Part shown: in pieces, positions 33,971-43,633 of the stretch
Numbering within the stretch: the stretch's first letter is position 1
Layout of the letters: every line of letters starts with the position of its first letter
Source of the DNA: Mangrovimonas sp. TPBH4
Lineage (GTDB): Bacteria; Bacteroidota; Bacteroidia; Flavobacteriales; Flavobacteriaceae
Length of the DNA stretch: 64,000 nt
Direction of reading: 5' to 3'
NCBI RefSeq assembly: GCF_001280505.1
Contig: NZ_LBIO01000040.1
Coordinates: 310,001 to 374,000, forward strand
The notes under the pieces: model-generated
What the model was told of the DNA's origin: nothing
The model's input: the letters and a program-made list of their open reading frames with translations, nothing else
Databases searched by the model: none
Program-made: the position numbers and the translations under genes

Positions 33971-34453
33971 CTAGCGGGGTTGACGAAGAATAAACTCACC
34001 CCAAAGTCTAACAACGGTTTTTGCAAAATGAAGTATTTCAACTTTTCTTCCAGATTCTAGTTCAATACTATAGGTTTTGGAATTATAATTTAACGATGAA
34101 TCAAAAGAATATACTGTACTATCCCAAGTGATTTCAGACTGATTAATCGAATCCACTTCATCATTTCTTTCTCTTGGTGGTTTTGATAAAACTTTATGTT
34201 TTGCTCCATTACAGAGGTCTGCACAAATTCTTAATTCGAAATTGTTATTTATATATTCTTCAACTCCCCCACACCCTTCTTTTCTTAACCAATCTTTGAT
34301 ATGATATCCATAAGTAAAGAAATTTATTATAGCATCTTCTAGCTCTACTTCTTTTTGATTATTTATGGCTAATTCTAGAACATTTTGATCCCTTTTTAAT
34401 TTATTAAAGACATCATTTGAATTACTTAACCCAATACCCGTGAAATTCCCCAT
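33971..34453 (-). CDS. Hypothetical cytoplasmic protein with ADLCNGAKH motif
   Basis: This soluble 160-residue protein has no signal or membrane segment. The helical N-terminal half includes NFFTYGYHIKDWLRKEG and ELRICADLCNGAKHKVL; the C-terminal half is beta-rich (YSIELESGRKVEILHFAKTVVRLWGEFIL in pieces). The D-L-C-N-G-x-K-H segment resembles conserved motifs in uncharacterised HEPN-like helical proteins, but the match was made by eye. It converges with the preceding gene across 139 bases that include an ACCAGT...ACTGGT hairpin. Confidence 0.55.
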   Translation of the reverse strand: MGNFTGIGLSNSNDVFNKLKRDQNVLELAINNQKEVELEDAIINFFTYGYHIKDWLRKEGCGGVEEYINNNFELRICADLCNGAKHKVLSKPPRERNDEVDSINQSEITWDSTVYSFDSSLNYNSKTYSIELESGRKVEILHFAKTVVRLWGEFILRQPR

Positions 34454-34596
34454 ACTTATTTAATTCTTTGTAAACTATTATATCATTTCTGAACTGTTCA
34501 GTTGTAAGGATTTTGCAATACTTTCCTAGTGTTGAACGAGAGTATTCTTCTATAATATAAAGCCCCCTTTAATTCTCAACTCACCTACACCCTAGG

Positions 34597-36417
34597 CTAC
34601 ACCCCTTCTGGCCTACCCAAATACACCAATTGATAACCTCTTTCAACCTTGAAATCCTTGTCTAAGGTACAGATGATGTGCAGTTCGCCGGTAAGGTCTT
34701 TTACAAAGAGAGGAATCATCTTTTGTTCAGAATTTAGATGGTCTATCTTTTCCAAATAATCTTTTTTAGATCGCAAATCAATCTCGTTGATTACCGGATA
34801 ATCCCTCGCCACTTCACTGAAATTGATGTAGTCATCCTTGGTTGAGAAAATCATGTCCTTATCTACGGTTTCAGGATGTTTGATTTCCTCGGAAGAAATC
34901 AACCTATATGCACCAGATTCTCCCAAATAGGCTTTAAACTTATTGATAGAATGCCGGTTGACCTCATCACTTCCCGTAAAGGCCAACAGATAGCCAATAT
35001 CACTCAATTCTACATCATTGGATAGATCTTCAGAATACACATTGGCTTCCATAGCATCCAAATCTTTGGCACGGGCCTTATCGATGTTCTCCTTATTACT
35101 GTCAATCAATACCACATGGCGCCCATTATCGATCAGGTAACGCGCAATAATCCTAGAGGCTTCAGAAGCACCCACAATTAAAATACCATCGCTGGATTTT
35201 AAATATACCCCGACCCATTTAGCAAAGGAACGGGCCGTGGTGGCGTTCAGCAGGACCGTAACCAATACCGTGGTAAACACCAAAGGTGTGATGTACTCCG
35301 CACCAGGCTCTCCCTTCAACACCAATTTGGTGCCAAACAGGGAGGCAATACCCGCTGCAACAATTCCTCGTGGCCCAACCCAACTTATAAACAGTTTTTC
35401 GTTGGTTTTAAGTCTGGAATTGGTCGTGCTTAAAAACACACCCAAAGGCCGTAACACAAAGATGATCACCGCCATAAGAATGGCCGTTTTCCAGTCGTAA
35501 ACAGTCATCAAATCTTCAATATTCACATTGGCTGAGAGCAATATGAAGAGAATGGAAATGAGCAGTACACTCAAGGATTCCTTGAAGTAAAGGAGTTCCT
35601 TTAAATTTTGAAGCTTGCTATTCCCCAATACCATACCCATCACCACAACAGCCAAAAGTCCCGATTCGTGAGCAAATATATCCGACTCCACAAACACCAA
35701 CAACACGACAGACAAGGCCGCCACATTCAGCAAATAGTGAGGAATCAATTTCTTGTTAATGGCAAAATACAAGGCCAAAGCGGCCGTGGTCCCAAAGGAA
35801 AACCCAATGATGACAATCTTACCAAATTCAATAAATGCTTGAGAAGTGTACCCGGTATCATCCCCAATACTGATGAACTCAAACACCAATACGGCTACCA
35901 AGGCACCAATGGGATCAATTAAAATACCTTCCCACTTTAGTACGGCCGACACGTCCTTTTTAAGAGGAATGTTCCTTAAAATAGGTGCTATTACGGTGGG
36001 GCCGGTGACAATAATCAAGGCCGAAAACAAAAAGGACAACTTCCAACTAAGATCAAAAATAAAATGCGTGGCAATCCCTCCACCAATAAAGGTCACGGCA
36101 GCCCCCAAACTGATAAGTTTCATAATTACAGGGCCCACTTTGGAGATTTCATTGCGCTTTAGGGTAAGACCGCCTTCAAACAGAATCACCCCAATGGCTA
36201 GGGATACAAAACTGTATAAACTGTCGCCAGGGAAAAGCCCTTTTTCGCCATTCCACACAGGCTGTATCCATTTGGAACCATCGGCAGAAATCAAGGTAGA
36301 AAAAGGTCCCACAAACAACCCTATTAAAATTAAAGGTAAAATTGCGGGAATTTTAAAGCGCCAAGCGACCCATTGAGCCAAGATTCCTAAAATTACAATG
36401 CCCGAAAGTTCAATCAT
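34597..36417 (-). CDS. CPA1-type Na+(K+)/H+ antiporter with RCK/TrkA-N domain
   Basis: The 606-residue protein has about 12 membrane segments in residues 1-385, including LFEGGLTLKRNEI and the ion-binding region TGPTVIAPILRN with LKWEGILIDPIGA, typical for NhaP-type antiporters. A Rossmann NAD-binding TrkA-N/RCK domain (about 395-500: GILIVGASEASRIIARYLI) and a TrkA-C-like tail follow. It exchanges Na+ or K+ for protons across the inner membrane. The gene is divergent from uspA-sulP (113-base spacer), suggesting shared control of ion balance. Confidence 0.93.
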   Translation of the reverse strand: MIELSGIVILGILAQWVAWRFKIPAILPLILIGLFVGPFSTLISADGSKWIQPVWNGEKGLFPGDSLYSFVSLAIGVILFEGGLTLKRNEISKVGPVIMKLISLGAAVTFIGGGIATHFIFDLSWKLSFLFSALIIVTGPTVIAPILRNIPLKKDVSAVLKWEGILIDPIGALVAVLVFEFISIGDDTGYTSQAFIEFGKIVIIGFSFGTTAALALYFAINKKLIPHYLLNVAALSVVLLVFVESDIFAHESGLLAVVVMGMVLGNSKLQNLKELLYFKESLSVLLISILFILLSANVNIEDLMTVYDWKTAILMAVIIFVLRPLGVFLSTTNSRLKTNEKLFISWVGPRGIVAAGIASLFGTKLVLKGEPGAEYITPLVFTTVLVTVLLNATTARSFAKWVGVYLKSSDGILIVGASEASRIIARYLIDNGRHVVLIDSNKENIDKARAKDLDAMEANVYSEDLSNDVELSDIGYLLAFTGSDEVNRHSINKFKAYLGESGAYRLISSEEIKHPETVDKDMIFSTKDDYINFSEVARDYPVINEIDLRSKKDYLEKIDHLNSEQKMIPLFVKDLTGELHIICTLDKDFKVERGYQLVYLGRPEGV

Positions 36418-36530
36418 GTATCCAATTTTTTGTTAAAATAATAATAAATAGCAACATTTTTCATTCCCAAATACAAAATAATCAGTTTTAAAAAAAATAG
36501 TATCTTCCCCGTCCAATACTATACTTTACT

Positions 36531-37379
36531 TTGAATTTAAAGCCTTTTCATACAATAGGCATTGGCGTGGCCTTTTCTCCTAACCTCGTTTCCAATATTT
36601 ATGAAGCGTCCCGGATTGCCCTGTTTTTTGATTGCAAACTACTGTTAATACATGTTGGTGAAGCTTCTCAAAAGAAAGAAAATGAGATTGAGGAAATTTT
36701 ACAGCCCTTTATAGAGCAGCAACTTTCCTATCAAATTGTATTTAAAAGTGGAGATCCGGTAGATGTCATTCTATCGGCAACCAAAACCTACAATATAGAC
36801 CTTTTGATTCTTGGCGCCCTCAAGCGTGAAAACCTTATAAAATATTACGTGGGATCCATTGCTCGAAAAATAACGCGCAATGTGAAGTGCAGTATTTTGT
36901 TGCTCACCAAACCTTCTAAACAACGCGTGCGCTGTCAACACATAGTGGTTAATGGCTTGAAAGACCCAAGAACCAAGGAAGCTATTTCTGCAGCCTTTTT
37001 TGTGGCCAATAAATTAGGTTCCAATAAAATTACGGTGGTTGAAGAAATTACAAAACAACAGGTAGCCGTTAGTGTAGAAGACCACAGATCCCTCAGAAAA
37101 GCCAATATAGTCAAGGAGCGCTTGGTGTTGAGGGAAGATTCCAGAGTGAAACAATTGATTGCTGAAATTCCCGAGGTTTATAAAGATTCTGTGCTATTGA
37201 ATACACAGCCCATCTTTGGAAAACGTGGCTATTCCATTGGACATTATGCCGAAGTGGTCCGTGCCGACCTTTTGGTAATGAATGCCCCACTAAAGATGTC
37301 CTTTTGGGACCGCCTGTTTCCCCATGACATAGAGCACATCCTAACCGAATTACCAACCGATGTTTTGATTATACAGTGA
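36531..37379 (+). CDS. Universal stress protein (tandem UspA)
   Basis: The 282-residue product starts at a TTG at 36531 (MNLKPFHTIGIGVAFSPNL). The first UspA domain (about 5-132) shows EASRIALFFDCKLLLIHVG, VDVILSATKTYNIDLLILGA and YYVGSIARKITRNVKCSILLL, with a G-x2-G-x9-G-S/T-like nucleotide-loop. The second (about 140-282) is diverged and ends LPTDVLIIQ. Its TGA stop overlaps the GTG start of the SulP gene by 4 bases (GTGA), so translation is coupled and the protein likely regulates or accompanies the transporter. Confidence 0.9.
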   Translation: MNLKPFHTIGIGVAFSPNLVSNIYEASRIALFFDCKLLLIHVGEASQKKENEIEEILQPFIEQQLSYQIVFKSGDPVDVILSATKTYNIDLLILGALKRENLIKYYVGSIARKITRNVKCSILLLTKPSKQRVRCQHIVVNGLKDPRTKEAISAAFFVANKLGSNKITVVEEITKQQVAVSVEDHRSLRKANIVKERLVLREDSRVKQLIAEIPEVYKDSVLLNTQPIFGKRGYSIGHYAEVVRADLLVMNAPLKMSFWDRLFPHDIEHILTELPTDVLIIQ

Positions 37380-39595
37380 GTCCTAAAAAAAACAACATAA
37401 AAACCTTTGTCAGCCAACTCCCGCGTAACATCTTTTCGGGGTTTGTAGTGAGTCTTATTGCTCTTCCCTTAGGTTTGGGATTGGCCATGGCCAGCGAAGC
37501 GCCTCCTATTGCCGGAGTCATCACAGCCATTATAAGCGGCCTAGTGGTGTCCATCTTAGGTGGTAGCCACGTAACTATTACTGGTCCAGGGAATGGTATG
37601 GTAGGCGTCACCCTTGTAGCTATAAGTACCTTGGGACTTAATGGTGCTTATGCCGCCATTATCTGTTCTGGATTGGTGATGATTGCTCTGGGCTTTTTAA
37701 AATTGGGCAAACTGTCGGACTTTTTTCCATCCTCTGCTATTCAAGGGATGTTGGCCGCTATCGGCCTTATTATTTTAGGGAAACAGTTTCACATCATGCT
37801 GGCCCACAAAATACAACGGACGGATGCCATGGATTACTTGATTGAAATTCCTGTAACCATCAACGATGCGCTCCATTATGATAAAAAAGGTTTGATTTAC
37901 GCCGCCATTATTGGTGTTATTAGTTTGGGGATCATGATAATCTACCCAAAGCTTCGGAATAAATACCTACAATTGATTCCCGCCCCAATGTGGATTGTAT
38001 TGCTATCAATTGGTTTCAGTTATTATTTTGAATTAGTACTGCATGAGGACAACCCCATCAGCAAAAATTATATGGTTTCGGGCATTCCGCATTTTGATGA
38101 AATCATCACTCAAATTCCATCGGTGGATTTCAGTCAATTGGGAAGTTTTTCATTCTGGTCCAGTGTATTGGCCCTAACCCTTATTGCCAGTATAGAATCT
38201 TTGTTGAGTATAAAGGCCGTTGATAAACTTGATCCTGAAAACAGGCGTTCCAACGTCAACAAAGACCTAAAGGCCTTGGGAGTTTCCACGATAGGTAGTG
38301 GCTTTTTAGGAGGTCTTAATGTGGTAACGGTCATCGCAAGGAGCTCTGTAAACGTAAACAATGGAGGAAGCAATACCTCATCCAATTTCTTTCATGCCTT
38401 CTTTTTGGTGGTTTTCATCGTATTGTTCAGTACACAACTAACCCGAGTTCCACTACCGGCCCTTATGGCCATTTTGGTATTTACCGGTTATAAACTGGCC
38501 TCGCCAACGGTAATCCGGAACATTGTTTTTATAGGAAAAGAACAGCTTATCATCTTCTTCGTAACACTGTTTATAACCCTCAAAATTGGTTTGATTACAG
38601 GGATTATTTCTGGAGTAATTACCACCTTGATCATCCACATCATCATCAACAAAAGTTTCATGCTTTTTGGAAGAAACCTATTGAAGCCAAATGTCTTGAT
38701 GTATAAAGAGGATAATGGCAATTACTATGTAAGTGTGAAACATTTTTGCAGTTTTTTAAACTACTACAAGCTCAAGGAGAAATTGGATGCCATCCCACAG
38801 CATTGCGATGTAGTAATCGATTTTTCGCTCTGTAATTTTGTGGACCACACCGTCATGGAAAACCTCAACGGTTACCAAGACATGTTCACCAAAAATGATG
38901 GTCACTTTGAAATTGTTGGCCTAGATACCTATAAGGCAGATTCTGAACATCCCTTTGCCCTACGAAGAAACCTCTCGGGTACTCGATTGTTTGGACGCCA
39001 TTTGACCAAACGTCAATCGCAACTACAAACTATTGCCGAGGATTTTTCATTGGGTTACAACCCCACCAAATGCAAGGACACCTTGTTTCTTAAGGACTTT
39101 TTGTTCTTCAAGACCAAACAGATCAATCATATTTACAACCGTCTTTTTAATGATATCCATTCCATTAACCTCTTTGATATAGAGTTTTCAGAGGGTGAAT
39201 TTATTGCCAAGGAAGTGGTCCGTACCACCATGTTGCACATAGATCTTGAAAATGAAGTTCCTGTATTTACGCTGGACCGAGAAGGGTTTTTGGAAAAGGT
39301 ATACGCCCTTGCCGGTTTTAAGGATATTCCAATACAAGACCATGACGACTTTTCCAAACGGTTTTATTTATTGGGTGAAGACGTAGAGGGCATCACCGCC
39401 TTCTTTAATGATGAATTGGTTCTGTTCTTTGAAAGTAATCCGTACTACCATATTGAATCCAATGGCGAAAGTCTACTCATTTTCAGTAAAGAACGCATTG
39501 CAAGTATTAAGGAGTTAAAAGCTTTATTGGACTTTGGAAAAAGGCTCCAAAAAACTATCGAAACCCATTCTTTCACTCCAGTCAATAATTACTAA
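37376..39595 (+). CDS. SulP-family anion transporter with long C-terminal region
   Basis: Starting at GTG 37376, the 739 residues contain the SulP membrane domain (about 15-420: GFVVSLIALPLGLGLAMAS, GPGNGMVGVTLVAIS, NVVTVIARSSVNVN), a STAS-like domain (about 450-545: CDVVIDFSLCNFVDHTVMENL) and an extra ~180-residue C-terminal domain of unknown type. SulP proteins carry sulfate, bicarbonate or other anions, some with Na+. The fusion with an extra domain is longer than the usual 550-600 residues. Coupling to the UspA gene and opposition to a Na+/H+ antiporter favour a Na+-dependent bicarbonate role (inference). Confidence 0.93.
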   Translation: MSPKKNNIKTFVSQLPRNIFSGFVVSLIALPLGLGLAMASEAPPIAGVITAIISGLVVSILGGSHVTITGPGNGMVGVTLVAISTLGLNGAYAAIICSGLVMIALGFLKLGKLSDFFPSSAIQGMLAAIGLIILGKQFHIMLAHKIQRTDAMDYLIEIPVTINDALHYDKKGLIYAAIIGVISLGIMIIYPKLRNKYLQLIPAPMWIVLLSIGFSYYFELVLHEDNPISKNYMVSGIPHFDEIITQIPSVDFSQLGSFSFWSSVLALTLIASIESLLSIKAVDKLDPENRRSNVNKDLKALGVSTIGSGFLGGLNVVTVIARSSVNVNNGGSNTSSNFFHAFFLVVFIVLFSTQLTRVPLPALMAILVFTGYKLASPTVIRNIVFIGKEQLIIFFVTLFITLKIGLITGIISGVITTLIIHIIINKSFMLFGRNLLKPNVLMYKEDNGNYYVSVKHFCSFLNYYKLKEKLDAIPQHCDVVIDFSLCNFVDHTVMENLNGYQDMFTKNDGHFEIVGLDTYKADSEHPFALRRNLSGTRLFGRHLTKRQSQLQTIAEDFSLGYNPTKCKDTLFLKDFLFFKTKQINHIYNRLFNDIHSINLFDIEFSEGEFIAKEVVRTTMLHIDLENEVPVFTLDREGFLEKVYALAGFKDIPIQDHDDFSKRFYLLGEDVEGITAFFNDELVLFFESNPYYHIESNGESLLIFSKERIASIKELKALLDFGKRLQKTIETHSFTPVNNY

Positions 39596-39647
39596 AGCAT
39601 AGAGGTAATTTGTTCAGCTTTTCATAATTTGCATAAAATTATGCACT

Positions 39648-40505
39648 ATGAAACTTTACCCTATAGAATCTGGAAACTTTAAGCTTGACGGAGGCGCCAT
39701 GTTTGGCGTGGTCCCTAAATCCCTTTGGCAGCGTACCAATCCTGCCGATTCCAACAACATGATAGACATTGCAGCTCGCTGCTTGTTGATTGAAGATGGC
39801 AATAGGCTTATCTTGATCGATACTGGAATGGGAGACAAGCAAAGTGAAAAGTTCTTTGGATACTACTACATGTGGGGCGATGATACTATAGATAAATCCC
39901 TGGCCAAATATGGGTTCCACAGAGATGATATTACCGATGTGTTCATGACGCACTTACATTTTGACCACTGTGGCGGGAGTATTCAATGGAATGCCGATAG
40001 GACAGGCTATGAGCCCGCTTTTAAAAACGCTGCGTTTTGGAGCAATGCCGACCATTGGCAATGGGCCACCAAACCCAATAGGAGGGAACAAGCGTCTTTT
40101 TTAAAAGAAAATATCCTTCCTATGGAAGACAGCGGACAGTTGAAATTTACACAGCTTCCAAATGATCACATTTTAAAGGATTCAGCTTTAGGCTTCGATA
40201 TCTTTTTTGCCAATGGGCACACCGACAAACAAATGATTCCGATGATTCACTACAACGGAAATACCATTTGCTTTATGGCCGATTTATTGCCTACCGCTGG
40301 TCACCTGCCCTTACCCTTTGTAATGGGCTACGATACCAGACCGTTGCTAACACTTGATGAAAAGGAACAGTTCCTGAACATGGCAGCCGACAACAATTTT
40401 TACTTGTTTTTGGAACACGATGCCCACAATGAAATCATCACCGTACAACACACAGAAAAAGGCGTTCGATTAAAGGATGTCTTACATTGTAATGATATCT
40501 TTTAG
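39648..40505 (+). CDS. MBL-fold metallo-hydrolase
   Basis: The 285-residue protein has the metallo-beta-lactamase signature THLHFDHCGG (two-metal HxHxDH), LIDTGMGDK before it, ANGHTDKQM and FLEHDAHNE with later metal ligands. It lacks a signal peptide and is expected in the cytoplasm. It resembles lactonase/quorum-quenching-type and glyoxalase-II-like hydrolases, but substrate cannot be assigned. It precedes a subtilase lipoprotein gene with only 3 bases between, so the two are co-transcribed. Confidence 0.9.
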   Translation: MKLYPIESGNFKLDGGAMFGVVPKSLWQRTNPADSNNMIDIAARCLLIEDGNRLILIDTGMGDKQSEKFFGYYYMWGDDTIDKSLAKYGFHRDDITDVFMTHLHFDHCGGSIQWNADRTGYEPAFKNAAFWSNADHWQWATKPNRREQASFLKENILPMEDSGQLKFTQLPNDHILKDSALGFDIFFANGHTDKQMIPMIHYNGNTICFMADLLPTAGHLPLPFVMGYDTRPLLTLDEKEQFLNMAADNNFYLFLEHDAHNEIITVQHTEKGVRLKDVLHCNDIF

Positions 40506-40508
40506 TCC

Positions 40509-42107
40509 ATGAAAGCCTTAAAACTTGTTTTTGCTACAGCCCTGATTGGCCCCTTTTTTGTAGGATGTGGAAGCGCCCGTGTGGGTGGTATCTCCTTAGA
40601 AAAAGTCCCACATCCCTATTACAAAACTGCTCCTATTACCGAAAAACAACAGAACCACTGGGGACATTTAGACCTGTTGCTCGATACTATCCCGGGAATG
40701 AGTGTGGATAGGGCATATAAGGAAGTCCTAAAAACAGAACAAGGAACCACCACTTTGGTCGCGGTCATCGATTCTGGGATGGATATTGACCATGAAGATT
40801 TAAACGATGTTATTTGGACCAATCCCAATGAAATTCCCAACAACGGGATTGATGACGACAACAATGGCTATGTAGATGATATCCACGGTTGGAACTTTTT
40901 GGGTAATACCTATAACGAGCAACTTGAATATACCCGAATTTTGGCCAAAGGGGACACCAGTCACCCACAATATGCAGAAGCCGAAGCTAAATACGAAGAG
41001 GAATTTAGAAAATACAGCAATCTAAAAGACACATACGACAAGATTATGGCGCAGTTGGTAACAGCAGACTATTATTTGTCCACTAACTTAAAGAAAAGCA
41101 CCTATTCCAAAGCTGATATTGACAGTATTAGCACCAACAACCAATCGTTGTTGACTGCCATTGAAATTGTAAAATACTACACTTCGGGATATGATTCCTT
41201 ATCAGATTTCAAAGAGGCCATTAAAAACGATTTGGTACTTATCAATGATCATTTAGACTACCATTTGAATAAAGATTTCCAAGGAAGAACTACTGGCGAT
41301 AATCCAGATGATTTGTCGGATGTTGGCTATGGCGATAATAATGTAAATCCACACGATCCCGAAGAAACCCATGGGACCCATGTAGCAGGTATTATTGCTG
41401 CCGAACGCAACAACCAGATAGGGATAAATGGGGTTGCCAACAACGTGAAATTGATAGCCATTCGCAGCACACCAAATGGGGACGAATACGATAAGGATGT
41501 GGCTTTGGCCATTCGTTATGCAGTAGATAATGGCGCCAAGATTATCAACGGAAGCTTCGGAAAATACTTTGCCACGCACAGCGAATGGGTAACCGATGCC
41601 ATAGCATACGCTGCCCAACACGATGTGCTTTTGGTAATAAGTGCTGGCAATGAAGCCTATGATTTGGATAAGACAGCATCCTTTCCAAGCGATGTAGTAA
41701 ACGGAAAGGAAATTTCGGATAATTTTTTGGTGGTAGGTGCCTTAAATCCAACCTACGGTACAAAGGTTGTAGCCGACTATTCCAACTACGGACAACAAAA
41801 TGTCGATGTTTTTGCACCGGGTAGCGAGATTTATTCTACCATACCCAACAATGCCTATAAAAGTGAAGATGGCACCTCTATGGCTGCTCCAGCCGTGGCT
41901 GGTGTGGCGGCTTTGATTCGGTCGCAATATCCACATTTAAGAGCCGCACAAGTAAAGGAAATCATAATGAAATCCGGTTTGTCACTTCCTACCGAAGTGC
42001 AAGTGGGAGAGGACCCCACACATATCAAGGCTTTTCAGAAACTTTCCAAATCCGGAAAGATTGTAAATGCCTATAATGCCTTGTTGATGGCTTCTAAAAT
42101 GAAGTAA
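40509..42107 (+). CDS. S8-family subtilisin-like peptidase, lipoprotein
   Basis: The 532-residue protein has a lipoprotein signal peptide (GPFFVGC, Cys20) and the S8 catalytic triad Asp88 (VIDSGMD), His288 (HGTHVAG) and Ser457 (GTSMAAP). A 200-residue insert lies between Asp and His, a trait of flavobacterial subtilases and not a defect. The lipid anchor places it at the cell envelope. No C-terminal T9SS domain is present. The gene follows the MBL-fold gene by 3 bases. Its stop codon lies in the loop of a terminator hairpin. Confidence 0.95.
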   Translation: MKALKLVFATALIGPFFVGCGSARVGGISLEKVPHPYYKTAPITEKQQNHWGHLDLLLDTIPGMSVDRAYKEVLKTEQGTTTLVAVIDSGMDIDHEDLNDVIWTNPNEIPNNGIDDDNNGYVDDIHGWNFLGNTYNEQLEYTRILAKGDTSHPQYAEAEAKYEEEFRKYSNLKDTYDKIMAQLVTADYYLSTNLKKSTYSKADIDSISTNNQSLLTAIEIVKYYTSGYDSLSDFKEAIKNDLVLINDHLDYHLNKDFQGRTTGDNPDDLSDVGYGDNNVNPHDPEETHGTHVAGIIAAERNNQIGINGVANNVKLIAIRSTPNGDEYDKDVALAIRYAVDNGAKIINGSFGKYFATHSEWVTDAIAYAAQHDVLLVISAGNEAYDLDKTASFPSDVVNGKEISDNFLVVGALNPTYGTKVVADYSNYGQQNVDVFAPGSEIYSTIPNNAYKSEDGTSMAAPAVAGVAALIRSQYPHLRAAQVKEIIMKSGLSLPTEVQVGEDPTHIKAFQKLSKSGKIVNAYNALLMASKMK

Positions 42108-42122
42108 ACTTCATTTTTTTTG
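42096..42122 (+). terminator. Intrinsic terminator overlapping the subtilase stop codon
   Basis: AAAATGAAG and CTTCATTTT pair with the stop codon TAA in the 4-base loop, and eight or more T follow. Confidence 0.75.
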
Positions 42123-42223
42123 GAACCAACGATTGGCTAATCATCTTTCATTAAACCAAATTAAAAACATGCTTGGCGGTTTTCTTAAAAACATAGCGTA
42201 TTTTTATAAGAAACTTTAATACC

Positions 42224-43630
42224 ATGGATTTGCAATCTGCACTTTATACCGATTTGTACCAGCTGGCCATGGGTCAATCCTACTTTCTAAAAGATAAACA
42301 CGAGGTAACCGCCACCTTTGACTATTTCTTCAGAAAAACCCCTTTTGATGGAGGTTATGTGCTGTTCTGTGGTTTGGAAGAAGTCTTAACACATTTGGAA
42401 ACCTTTACTTTTTCAGAAGAGGATATTACGTATTTGGCTTCGGAGGGCTTTGATAAAGATTTTTTAGAATACTTAAAAACATTTCAATTTAAGGGCACCA
42501 TCAAGAGTATGCCCGAAGGTACCATTGTGTTTCCGTTCATTCCCATTTTAACGGTAAGTGGTACTATTTTGGAATGCCAACTCATAGAAACCTATTTGCT
42601 CAACACCTTGAACTTTCAATCCTTGATTGCCACCAAGGCAAGCAGGATTCGGCATATTGCCGGTGATTCCAAAAGTTTGGCAGAATTTGGTTTGCGTCGA
42701 TCCCAGGGACTCGCAGGTATGCAGGCCAGTAGAGCAGCTTTTATTGGAGGCTTCGATTATACATCCAATGTACTGGCTGGAAAAGAATATCACATTCCGG
42801 TTTCAGGGACCATGGCTCATGCGTTTATTCAAAGTTATGATGATGAGTTGACGGCCTTCCGTGATTTTGCAGAAACCAGACCAAACAACTGTGTGCTTTT
42901 GGTGGATACCTATAACACCCTAAAACAAGGCGTTCCCAATGCCATAACCGTAGCCAAGGAAATGGAAGCCAGAGGCGAAAAGCTTTTGGGTATTCGGTTG
43001 GACAGTGGCGATTTGGCCTATTTGTCCAAAGCCGCCCGAAAACAGTTGGATGCCGCTGAATTACCCTATGTAAAGATTGCAGCCTCCAACCAATTGGACG
43101 AACATGTGATCCGAAGTTTAAAGGAACAACAGGCCCAAATAGATCTGTATGGCGTAGGCACCAATTTGGTAGTAGGGAAGGAGAGTGCTGCCTTGGACGG
43201 GGTTTACAAACTCTGCAGTTTTAACAACACTCCCCGAATCAAGATTTCGGAGAATCTAAAAAAAATGAATTTCCCAGGGGAAAAGCAGGTCTATCGTTAT
43301 TACAACGAAGAGGAAGAGCATATTGCCGATGCCATTACTTTAGATGGTTTGGAAGCTCCACACACCATGGCACATCCCTTTGAACCTCATAAACAAATGG
43401 CCTTATCTCCCTATAAAGCGTTGCCTTTACTTCAAATAGTACTTAAAGATGGTAAGCGTTTACACCCTGAACTATCGGCCAAGGAACTTGCAGACATTGC
43501 CAAACAGAACCTAGAGAAATTGCCTATTGAACACAAGCGTTTTGCCTATCCACATATCTATAAAGTAGGATTAAGCCCCGAGTTGGAAGCTTTGAGAAAC
43601 CAATTGAAAAAGGAAAAACTGAAACTCTAA
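42224..43630 (+). CDS. pncB: Nicotinate phosphoribosyltransferase
   Basis: The 468-residue enzyme shows the family stretches LYTDLYQLAMGQSYF, TFDYFFRKTPFDGGYVLF, FGLRRSQGLAGMQASRAAFI (here in pieces), GTMAHAFIQSYD, LLVDTYNT, GIRLDSGDL and YGVGTNLV. It converts nicotinate and PRPP with ATP to nicotinate mononucleotide in the cytoplasm (Preiss-Handler NAD salvage). Length is normal. The nicotinamidase gene starts 3 bases after its stop; they perform consecutive steps. Confidence 0.97.
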   Translation: MDLQSALYTDLYQLAMGQSYFLKDKHEVTATFDYFFRKTPFDGGYVLFCGLEEVLTHLETFTFSEEDITYLASEGFDKDFLEYLKTFQFKGTIKSMPEGTIVFPFIPILTVSGTILECQLIETYLLNTLNFQSLIATKASRIRHIAGDSKSLAEFGLRRSQGLAGMQASRAAFIGGFDYTSNVLAGKEYHIPVSGTMAHAFIQSYDDELTAFRDFAETRPNNCVLLVDTYNTLKQGVPNAITVAKEMEARGEKLLGIRLDSGDLAYLSKAARKQLDAAELPYVKIAASNQLDEHVIRSLKEQQAQIDLYGVGTNLVVGKESAALDGVYKLCSFNNTPRIKISENLKKMNFPGEKQVYRYYNEEEEHIADAITLDGLEAPHTMAHPFEPHKQMALSPYKALPLLQIVLKDGKRLHPELSAKELADIAKQNLEKLPIEHKRFAYPHIYKVGLSPELEALRNQLKKEKLKL

Positions 43631-43633
43631 GTT

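Noticed and set aside
35846-36376. 176-codon plus-strand ORF opposite the antiporter
   Set aside because: Antisense shadow of a well-supported CPA1 antiporter; product has no family features.
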